From an uncultured Clostridia bacterium (GTDB taxonomy: Bacteria; Bacillota; Clostridia; HGM11514), in contig CABSMD010000173.1 of the NCBI GenBank assembly GCA_902478725.1, forward strand, positions 1-5,737: a stretch of DNA of 5,737 bases. Reading direction: 5' to 3'. A model generated the notes under the pieces. That model had not been told where the DNA came from. It worked only from the letters and a program-made list of their open reading frames with translations, and ran no database searches. Shown in pieces: positions 1 to 5,549 of this stretch (positions within the stretch are counted from its first letter, which is position 1; each line of letters begins with the position of its first letter). The position numbers and the translations under genes are program-made.

Positions 1-1209
1 GCTGAGTACGCGCAGGTTGGCAAACGTTTTCATCTGCTCTTCCATGCCGTCGCGCTGGTCGTTGAACCACCAGCCCGAGCCAAACTGGATCTTGCAGGGT
101 ACCTCGCTGCTTTGGAAGTTGCCAAGCATGGTACCGAGCACATAGTTGTCCTTAGGATTTAAGGTATATAGAATCGTTTTGGGCAGGCTGTCCTCCCGTT
201 CCAGTGAATCCAGCAGGCGGGACAGCGGCTCTGCGATCGAAAGGTCATTGATCGAATCGAAGCCGGTATCCGGCCCCAATCGCGCAAACATCCGCGTATT
301 GTTATTACGCAGCGCACCGGAATGAAGCTGCATCGTCCAGCCCAGCGCCGCGTAGCGTTTGGCACAGGCACGGATTACGGCGGTCTTATAGGCCTCCGCC
401 TCCGCCGCGCTCACAGCCTTGCCGGAGAGAGCGCGGACAAAGATGTCCTCCAATTGGCCCGCAGTCGCTTCCCCATAGGGTATGCCCTCCAGACCGTGAT
501 CCGCGATCCGGCAGCCATTTTTGTGAAAGTAGGCGATCCTCTCCTCCAGCACAGAGATCAACTGCGCAAAGCTCGTTATCTCTTTCCCCGCCGCCGTGGA
601 CAGCTGCCCGATGTATTCGGCAAAACCGTCCTTTTGCAGTTCCACCGCTTTATCCGGCCGGAAAGCGGGCACAATGACAGTGTTAAAATTTTCCAATCCT
701 CTGATTTTTTGATGATAATTCAGATCCGATGTCGGGTCATCCGTCGTACCGATCAGCTTCACATTCGACTTTTGGATAAAGTCGCGCGGACGGTATCCCT
801 CGCCACTTAGAAGCCGGTTGCATTTTTCCCAAATCTGATCCGCCGTTTTGGGACTCAGCTGCTCCTCCACCCCGAAGAACCGCTTCAGCTCCAGATGTGT
901 CCAATGATACAGGGGATTGCCAATCAGGTACGGGACCGTCGCGGCCCAGGCCTGGAACTTTTCATAATCGCTTTTGTCCCCGGTTATGTATGCCTCATCC
1001 ACCCCATTGCCGCGCATGGCGCGCCATTTGTAATGGTCGCCGCCCAAAAACACCTCGGTCACATTTTTGAACTTCCGGTTTTCATAGATTTCCTCTGGGC
1101 TCAAATGACAATGGTAGTCAAAGATCGGCATCTCTTTTGCATACGCATGAAACAGATGGACGGCTGTTTCATTGTTCAGCATAAAGTTGTCGTCCATAAA
1201 TCGTTTCAA
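1..1209 (-). CDS. uxaC: Glucuronate (uronate) isomerase UxaC, 3' end cut by window edge
   Basis: UxaC interconverts D-glucuronate with D-fructuronate and D-galacturonate with D-tagaturonate in the cytoplasm, the first step of the hexuronate pathway. I read 403 codons in one open frame to the left edge. The family is usually about 465-470 residues, so roughly the last 60 are outside. Motifs seen: N-terminal KRFMDDNFML, the metal-binding HCH at residues 33-35 (in IFDYHCHLSPEE), GTTDDP at 154-159, QLHSGALRNNN at 294-304, and GSGWWFND at 377-384 followed by DGMEEQM. These match the amidohydrolase-superfamily UxaC fold from end to end. The start is TTG: AAAGGGTGAG lies 6 nt upstream, and the resulting MKRFMDD N-terminus fits the family better than the internal ATGs at residues 5 and 10. 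It has its own promoter and follows the lyase gene after a terminator. Identity is essentially certain; which uronate it prefers is not visible. Confidence 0.96.
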   Translation of the reverse strand, partial: MKRFMDDNFMLNNETAVHLFHAYAKEMPIFDYHCHLSPEEIYENRKFKNVTEVFLGGDHYKWRAMRGNGVDEAYITGDKSDYEKFQAWAATVPYLIGNPLYHWTHLELKRFFGVEEQLSPKTADQIWEKCNRLLSGEGYRPRDFIQKSNVKLIGTTDDPTSDLNYHQKIRGLENFNTVIVPAFRPDKAVELQKDGFAEYIGQLSTAAGKEITSFAQLISVLEERIAYFHKNGCRIADHGLEGIPYGEATAGQLEDIFVRALSGKAVSAAEAEAYKTAVIRACAKRYAALGWTMQLHSGALRNNNTRMFARLGPDTGFDSINDLSIAEPLSRLLDSLEREDSLPKTILYTLNPKDNYVLGTMLGNFQSSEVPCKIQFGSGWWFNDQRDGMEEQMKTFANLRVLS

Positions 1210-1215
1210 ACAAAA

Positions 1216-1227
1216 CTCACCCTTTCC
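1216..1227 (-). promoter_or_regulatory. Ribosome binding site of uxaC (supports TTG start)
   Basis: On the minus strand the sequence GGAAAGGGTGAG ends 6 nt before the TTG at 1209. This is a strong SD-like match and places initiation at TTG 1209. The first in-frame ATG, 12 nt further in, would be too far from it for normal spacing. Confidence 0.8.
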
Positions 1228-1236
1228 AATCAAAAA

Positions 1237-1250
1237 TGAAACTGCTTACA
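1237..1250 (-). promoter_or_regulatory. cre-like / LacI-family operator candidate in the uxaC leader
   Basis: The minus strand reads TGTAAGCAGTTTCA. The catabolite-responsive element consensus bound by CcpA is TGWAANCGNTNWCA, and this site matches 13 of 14 positions; the miss is at the central CG (CA here). The plus strand (TGAAACTGCTTACA) also matches 13 of 14. It sits about 36-50 nt downstream of the predicted uxaC transcription start and before the SD, where a bound repressor could block elongation. A uronate-specific LacI-family repressor is an equally good candidate for its ligand. It is a motif match only. Confidence 0.45.
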
Positions 1251-1259
1251 TTTCCAGAT

Positions 1260-1297
1260 AAAAAAATAATAGAAGCAACCAAAGTTGCTTCTATTAT
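1260..1297 (-). terminator. Rho-independent terminator of the heparinase-family gene
   Basis: A perfect 14-bp inverted repeat (ATAATAGAAGCAAC at 1266-1279, GTTGCTTCTATTAT at 1284-1297) encloses a 4-nt loop. On the minus strand the hairpin runs straight into a T-tract (1265-1260). It begins about 43 nt after the stop codon of the lyase gene, so it should end that transcript before uxaC. On the plus strand no T-tract follows, so it works in one direction. The stem is fairly AT-rich. The same DNA carries the -10 box of the uxaC promoter. Confidence 0.85.
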
Positions 1298-1321
1298 ATC
1301 AGACCTTCTATTAATTATCAA
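1293..1321 (-). promoter_or_regulatory. Sigma-A promoter of uxaC
   Basis: On the minus strand TTGATA (1321-1316) and a perfect TATAAT (1298-1293) are separated by 17 bp. Transcription should start near 1286, giving a leader of about 77 nt before the TTG start. The -10 box lies in the first-transcribed arm of the terminator hairpin. An RNA starting here would therefore lack most of that arm and should not fold the terminator, so uxaC escapes it. Confidence 0.8.
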
Positions 1322-1339
1322 AGCTTTTTTACAGCTTTT

Positions 1340-3766
1340 TTAATTTTTTTCCCACGTGCCGCCCTTTGCGGTGTACGTTTGTCCGCCGTATTGGATGACA
1401 CAGCCGTCCTTTGTGGGGGTACATGTGAGCTCCTTGTCTTTCCAAAGGAGTTTTTCGTCCGAAATCGAAAGGGAGGATTGCTGTCCGGCTTTGGCAAGCG
1501 CAAGTATGGTGAACAGGTTGTGTCCGCCTCTTTTTGCGGTATACAGCCTCAGCTGGTTCATCGGCCTGCCTTTGCCGTCCGTACCGTCCGGCCCGGCATA
1601 GACGTCCTGCGGCGTCCACAAATAAGGGGTCACGCAAATCTGCGCGCGTTCGCCTTCTACAGCCCAACACCCATTCTTCTCCTCAATGGCCGCGTAACTG
1701 TTGATCAGGAAAGCGGAAGCCAACTCTCCGGCGTATTCCACATCGTCATTAATGATATACAAGTGCGGATCGGGCGAGAAGACACGGCGGTAGTTCCGGC
1801 GGTAAAGCCCTTCCTGCCATGCATTCTTATTGTCAGTGGTGTAAAGCAATATCCCGTCCTCCAGACGCGATTCGGTCACAATGCCGCCGTTGACCTTTAA
1901 CTGATCATAGAAAAAACCGTCCGACTGGGGCATGAACAGGTTATGCATACCGGCGGCGCTGGTGTTGGAGGCGGGGGTGGCATAATCGCCGGAGCCACGG
2001 TCCACCGCGAGCATTTCATCCGCCGCTTCCAGGATAAACGAGCCCTTGTCGCTATGGCAGTGAGAAAAGATTACCGGCCCGCTTAGCAGGTGCATATTGA
2101 CCAGGCCAACATCCTCTGTCCGCGATATATAGCCTACCTGCCCAATTTCCGTCAGATTGTAAAAGGCAGGAGAAGCAACGCTCTCCTTTTCACAAGCTTG
2201 CAACATGGGCGCGATCATCAGATAGATGACAGGAAACTCCGCGCCAACATTCCTACCCACCTTCTGGTAAACCTCCATCCATTTTGGATCGTCCCCCAGC
2301 ATCGCGTAAAAGGCTGGAATGATGTTGGTATACGGCCCAAGCGCGGCATCGTTCACCGGCAGACGGCTGGTACCGTCCCCCAGGGTGGACAGCATGGCAA
2401 GACCATACCGCCCCGTCCGGCGCACTGTCTCGGGGACGTAATCAGCCAGAGCCTGCTTATGGTAACGCGCCAGCATATAGCAGACAGAAATAACATGCAT
2501 AAAGGTATAGTTCCAATACCCCGGCCCCTCGGTTGTCCCGCCGTCCCCGGTCATATAGCGTTCCACCGCCGCAAAGCACTCCCTTTCCGCCTCCTCCAGC
2601 CAGCTTTTGTAGCGCGGGTATTCATGCACCAGCGCCAGCAGGGCGGTGATCCGGCCGTTGCTGAACACGATGCCCTGGTTCATTTCATGCAGGTAATCCA
2701 TCCGCTTAAAGTCACCCTCTATGCGTGGCAGCCCCTTCATTATGATCGCGTCATAGATGATATTGCGCCCGTGCCAGGTCAGAAGATTGCCCGCCAGATC
2801 AAGCACCGTAGCGCAGGCCGTACAGACCGCCTCCTCGGTAAACGAACGGTGGTGCCAAGTCGCCCCCGGGAACACACCCATAATGCTCTCACACCAATAG
2901 GTGTGGTGCGCGGCCGACAGCGCGCAACGGCAGGCCATGCGAAGCATCTCCTCGTTACGATCCAAAATACCGACCACCGCTAATGTCTGCATCGCGCTGG
3001 AGAGGACATACTTTTTTTTCATATCCCGATCCCGTTCAAACCGCCGGGCATGAATCGCCAAATAGGTTCCGATCTCCTGCTCCGGCTCCCAGGTCATATA
3101 CTCCTCCGCCTTTTCGCGCAGCTGGGCAAGCAACCGGTCAAACGGCGGTGTTTTGACCTTTTCACGCAACATTTCCAGTTCGTTTTTATCCATAAAGATA
3201 CCAATCCGCGGCTCTACCGTGAAGGTATCGGCAAAGCAGCCCTCCCAGTCCGGCGTATAAGGGCTTTTCTTTGCCTCCATCTCTTGTTGTTTGGCCGCGT
3301 TTGACAGACCGAACCAATACAGGGAGCCTGTAGCACCCTTGCCGCCGGTCAGACGGACGCCAACCGAGATACGGCTGATCTGACTCCCCCGCAGGGAATT
3401 TTCCATTTCGCAGGTGATCCCGGCGCCGGTACGCTCTAACACCACCGTATCCTCGCCATCGATCCGGCAGGTAATCGTCACCTGCATATTCTCAGGCAGG
3501 CTGGCAAAGATCCGGAAGATGTCATAGCCCTCAATGCTAAGCTCACAATCGCGCTCCATCACCGCGTCAAACCCATCCGAACCGCCCTTTTGGATATCGA
3601 TACGAGCCCCGAACCATGACGGTGTGATCCGCGCGATGGCATCGGGCGCGTAGGTGATACGGTAGTTTTTCAGGACGCTGTACTTCTCCGGGCAGGGATA
3701 CGACTCGCCGCCGTCCCAAAACGGTTCAAAGATGGTTTCCGCCTCGTTGATCGGTACGTTTCGCAT
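1340..3766 (-). CDS. Heparinase II/III-family polysaccharide lyase-like protein, cytoplasmic
   Basis: 808 residues from ATG 3766. The family cleaves uronic-acid polysaccharides by beta-elimination, leaving 4,5-unsaturated uronates; the substrate here cannot be read from sequence. Residues 1 to about 165 are beta-rich and could be an accessory or carbohydrate-binding-like domain (inference). From about 185 to 510 comes a helical region typical of the (alpha/alpha)-toroid, with TEGPGYWNYT around Tyr417, the likely catalytic Tyr, and MNQGIVFSNG around Asn363 in the usual Asn/His neutraliser region. From about 540 follows the C-terminal beta-sandwich: HCHSDKGSF (His569, His571, Asp573), MLAVDRGSGDY (Asp589) and MHNLF (His608), resembling the catalytic His and metal-site pattern of heparinase II. 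No signal peptide or membrane segment is visible, so it should act on imported oligosaccharides. AAAGGAG lies 11 nt before ATG 3766. An in-frame extension to 3823 is unlikely because it would abut the -10 box. Family confident; substrate and PL number open. Confidence 0.87.
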   Translation of the reverse strand: MRNVPINEAETIFEPFWDGGESYPCPEKYSVLKNYRITYAPDAIARITPSWFGARIDIQKGGSDGFDAVMERDCELSIEGYDIFRIFASLPENMQVTITCRIDGEDTVVLERTGAGITCEMENSLRGSQISRISVGVRLTGGKGATGSLYWFGLSNAAKQQEMEAKKSPYTPDWEGCFADTFTVEPRIGIFMDKNELEMLREKVKTPPFDRLLAQLREKAEEYMTWEPEQEIGTYLAIHARRFERDRDMKKKYVLSSAMQTLAVVGILDRNEEMLRMACRCALSAAHHTYWCESIMGVFPGATWHHRSFTEEAVCTACATVLDLAGNLLTWHGRNIIYDAIIMKGLPRIEGDFKRMDYLHEMNQGIVFSNGRITALLALVHEYPRYKSWLEEAERECFAAVERYMTGDGGTTEGPGYWNYTFMHVISVCYMLARYHKQALADYVPETVRRTGRYGLAMLSTLGDGTSRLPVNDAALGPYTNIIPAFYAMLGDDPKWMEVYQKVGRNVGAEFPVIYLMIAPMLQACEKESVASPAFYNLTEIGQVGYISRTEDVGLVNMHLLSGPVIFSHCHSDKGSFILEAADEMLAVDRGSGDYATPASNTSAAGMHNLFMPQSDGFFYDQLKVNGGIVTESRLEDGILLYTTDNKNAWQEGLYRRNYRRVFSPDPHLYIINDDVEYAGELASAFLINSYAAIEEKNGCWAVEGERAQICVTPYLWTPQDVYAGPDGTDGKGRPMNQLRLYTAKRGGHNLFTILALAKAGQQSSLSISDEKLLWKDKELTCTPTKDGCVIQYGGQTYTAKGGTWEKN

Positions 3767-3777
3767 GATAAAGAATA

Positions 3778-3784
3778 CTCCTTT
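3778..3784 (-). promoter_or_regulatory. Ribosome binding site of the lyase gene (decides the start)
   Basis: The minus strand reads AAAGGAG after an A-run, with 11 nt to ATG 3766. The spacing is slightly long but functional. The two upstream in-frame ATGs (3823 and 3814) would place this SD inside the coding region and have no comparable SD of their own, so 3766 is preferred. Confidence 0.75.
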
Positions 3785-3823
3785 TTTTGAAATTCCTACA
3801 AAGTGGGTTTTCATTTCCCGCAC

Positions 3824-3852
3824 AATATACCACCCGCAAACCGGTTTGTCAA
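3824..3852 (-). promoter_or_regulatory. Sigma-A promoter of the lyase gene
   Basis: A consensus -35 TTGACA (3852-3847) and TATATT (3829-3824) are separated by exactly 17 bp on the minus strand. The start should fall near 3817, giving a leader of about 50 nt before ATG 3766. So strong a core promoter in a catabolic gene implies that it is held down by a repressor; a palindrome fills part of the spacer and touches the -35 box. Confidence 0.85.
3837..3848. promoter_or_regulatory. Palindromic LacI-family-type operator in the lyase promoter
   Basis: CAAACCGGTTTG is a perfect 12-bp palindrome with the central CG and flanking AA/TT typical of LacI/GalR-family operators. It occupies the -35/-10 spacer of the lyase promoter and overlaps the last two bases of the -35 box, so a bound repressor would exclude RNA polymerase. 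Its inner 10 bases fit the cre core, but the outer TG/CA of cre are missing, which favours a pathway-specific regulator over CcpA. The regulator is not in this window. Confidence 0.6.
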
Positions 3853-3871
3853 TAGCCCGGTATCATTTTTA

Positions 3872-3900
3872 TTGAGTATTTTGATAAACTGTGGTAAAAT
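3872..3900 (+). promoter_or_regulatory. Promoter of the ABC-F gene (extended -10)
   Basis: TTGAGT (3872-3877), a 17-bp spacer and TAAAAT (3895-3900) preceded by TGG form an extended -10 promoter. Transcription would begin near 3907, leaving a leader of only about 25 nt. The -35 is imperfect. An alternative -35 TTGATA at 3881 has no well-placed -10. The -35 boxes of this and the divergent lyase promoter are about 20 bp apart. Confidence 0.6.
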
Positions 3901-3915
3901 TATAAATTATCCATG

Positions 3916-3923
3916 AAAGGGGG
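3916..3923 (+). promoter_or_regulatory. Ribosome binding site of the ABC-F gene (supports TTG start)
   Basis: AAAGGGGG ends 8 nt before TTG 3932 and 14 nt before ATG 3938. The spacing favours TTG, and the resulting MSMINIQNLSF matches the MSxI-type N-terminus I recall for Lsa-family proteins. Confidence 0.7.
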
Positions 3924-3931
3924 CGGCGCGG

Positions 3932-5488
3932 TTGTCTATGATTAACATCCAGAACCTGAGTTTCCGCTATGATTCATATGGAGAAAACATCTTTGAAAAC
4001 GTCATATTGCAACTGGATACTGACTGGCGGCTCGGCCTGACCGGACGAAACGGCCGGGGCAAGAGCACCTTTTTATACCTGCTCGCCGGCCGGTATTCTT
4101 ACAACGGGTCGATAACCGCGTCGGTCACGTTTGATTACTTTCCCTTCCCGGCCGGCGCATCGGAGGAGGAAACCCGACGCGCTATGAAGCGGACGATCGC
4201 GCCGTTTGAACAATGGGAAGCCGAAATGGAACAGTATATGCAGACCGACCTTGACAGGTATGCGCAGGCGTTGGAAAACTACCAGGCCCATGACGGCTAT
4301 ACCATCGAGCAGCAGATGGAAAAGGAACTGGGCAAGCTGCGCGTCTCCCCCGCGATACTGGAACAGCCGTTTGCAACCTTGAGCGGAGGTGAGAAGGTTA
4401 AGGTACAGCTCGCCGCGCTGTTTTTAAAGAAAAACAACTTTCTGCTGCTGGACGAGCCGACCAACCATCTGGATTCTGAGGGACGGGACGCAATCGCGGC
4501 GTATCTGGCGTCAAAGTCGGGTTTTATCCTGGTATCCCACGACCGCGCCCTGCTCGACGCAGTCACCGACCATACCCTGTCCATCAACCGTACCAACATC
4601 GAGCTGCAAAAGGGCAACTTTTCCTCCTGGATGCGGAACAAGCAGCAGCAGGACGAGTTTGAGCAGGCCAGAAACAGACACCTAAAATCCGAGATCGACA
4701 AGCTGGGTACGGCGGCGCGGCGCACCGCAGGCTGGTCAGATCAGATCGAGGCCTCCAAGACCGGCGGGTTCGACAAGGGCTACATCGGGCACAAATCCGC
4801 CAAGATGATGCAGCGGGCCAAGTCGGTGGAGCAGCGCCGGCAAAGGGCGGTGGAAGAAAAAAGGTCGCTGCTGAAAAACATTGAAACGGCAGAAGAATTA
4901 AAGCTCCATCCAATCGACTACCCCAAACGGTTTTTGGCCGAGGCGGCCGGTTTATCCATCTCTTATGGAGGCCAGCCTCTGTTTTCGGAATTGTCATTTG
5001 TGATCGAACCCCAGGATCGGATTGCGCTTTCGGGAAAAAACGGCTCCGGCAAGACCAGCCTGATTCGTCTTCTGCTTGGGGAATCTATTCCGTACGACGG
5101 GACGCTCCGCCGCGGCAGCAACCTGAAGCTATCCTATATCCCGCAGGACACCTCCTTCCTTACCGGCAGCTTAAAGGAGCTTTCTCAAGCGTCGGGGATC
5201 GACGAGAGCCTGTTTAAAGCAATCCTGCGCAAGCTGGACTTCTCACGGGAGCAATTTGAAAAAAATATGGAGGACTACAGCGAGGGTCAAAAAAAGAAGG
5301 TGCTACTCGCCAGGAGCCTCTGCGAACAGGCGCACCTTTATGTCTGGGACGAGCCTCTCAACTACATCGACGTTTTTTCACGAATGCAGATTGAACAGTT
5401 GATTATGGAATACCGCCCTACCCTCCTGTTCGTGGAGCACGACGCTTATTTTCAAAAAAAGATTGCGACCAAAAAAATAGAGCTTTAG
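3932..5488 (+). CDS. Lsa-like ABC-F ribosomal protection ATPase
   Basis: 518 residues, soluble, with two ABC domains and no transmembrane segment. Proteins of this class bind the ribosomal E site and dislodge peptidyl-transferase-centre drugs; Lsa relatives act against lincosamides, pleuromutilins and streptogramin A. ABC1 has Walker A GRNGRGKST (38-46), signature LSGGE (150-154), Walker B LLLDEPTNHLD (171-181) and switch His203 in VSHDR. A basic helical linker at about 235-325 contains GYIGHKSAKMMQRAKS, the interdomain hairpin that reaches the drug site. ABC2 has Walker A GKNGSGKTS (368-376), a degenerate signature YSEGQ (449-453), Walker B VWDEPLNYID (471-480) and His503 in VEHDAYF. EPLNYID and the missing C-terminal extension fit Lsa/Vga-type resistance proteins rather than EttA or Uup. 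Both catalytic Glu (175, 474) are present, so it should be an active ATPase. It starts at TTG and is transcribed away from the lyase gene. The family is confident; actual resistance and its spectrum are inference. Confidence 0.93.
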   Translation: MSMINIQNLSFRYDSYGENIFENVILQLDTDWRLGLTGRNGRGKSTFLYLLAGRYSYNGSITASVTFDYFPFPAGASEEETRRAMKRTIAPFEQWEAEMEQYMQTDLDRYAQALENYQAHDGYTIEQQMEKELGKLRVSPAILEQPFATLSGGEKVKVQLAALFLKKNNFLLLDEPTNHLDSEGRDAIAAYLASKSGFILVSHDRALLDAVTDHTLSINRTNIELQKGNFSSWMRNKQQQDEFEQARNRHLKSEIDKLGTAARRTAGWSDQIEASKTGGFDKGYIGHKSAKMMQRAKSVEQRRQRAVEEKRSLLKNIETAEELKLHPIDYPKRFLAEAAGLSISYGGQPLFSELSFVIEPQDRIALSGKNGSGKTSLIRLLLGESIPYDGTLRRGSNLKLSYIPQDTSFLTGSLKELSQASGIDESLFKAILRKLDFSREQFEKNMEDYSEGQKKKVLLARSLCEQAHLYVWDEPLNYIDVFSRMQIEQLIMEYRPTLLFVEHDAYFQKKIATKKIEL

Positions 5489-5489
5489 G

Positions 5490-5532
5490 CAAACAACAAA
5501 ATTGCGCACAGGCAAATCCGCCTGTGCGCAAT
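5490..5532 (-). terminator. Rho-independent terminator of the right-edge gene
   Basis: A perfect 13-bp GC-rich inverted repeat (ATTGCGCACAGGC 5501-5513, GCCTGTGCGCAAT 5520-5532) has a 6-nt loop. On the minus strand it is followed by TTTGTTGTTTGC, a usable U-rich tract, and it begins 17 nt after the TGA of the small minus-strand gene. On the plus strand the right arm is followed by CAAAAAAGGGG with no U-tract, so it may slow but is not a canonical terminator for the ABC-F transcript that ends 12 nt before it. Confidence 0.75.
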
Positions 5533-5549
5533 CAAAAAAGGGGGGTTGT

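Noticed and set aside
322..1239. Plus-strand open frames at 322-810 and 895-1239
   Set aside because: Both lie opposite uxaC, whose frame matches the family along its whole visible length. No support for coding on the plus strand.
2090..2983. Plus-strand open frame of 297 codons opposite the lyase gene
   Set aside because: It is antisense to a clearly coding gene with recognisable motifs, its own translation is rich in His, Arg and Gln with no domain, and it has no SD or promoter. It is a high-GC shadow.
3767..3823. 19-residue N-terminal extension of the lyase from ATG 3823
   Set aside because: It starts directly at the -10 box of a near-consensus promoter, so it would not be in the transcript, and it would place the AAAGGAG SD inside the coding region.
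3881..3906. Alternative ABC-F promoter TTGATA (3881) with TATAAA (3901)
   Set aside because: The spacer is only 14 bp. TTGAGT-17-TGGTAAAAT is a better arrangement.
3913..3945. Ten-codon upstream ORF (MKGGGAVVYD) overlapping the ABC-F start, a possible leader peptide
   Set aside because: It has no SD, its ATG would be only about 6 nt from the predicted RNA 5' end, it overlaps the SD and TTG start of the main gene, and no alternative hairpins are evident. Probably chance.
4073..4997. Minus-strand open frames inside the ABC-F gene (4073-4291, 4182-4376, 4297-4725, 4584-4997)
   Set aside because: All are antisense to the ABC-F motifs and have low-complexity, Ser/Pro/Arg-rich translations typical of shadows.
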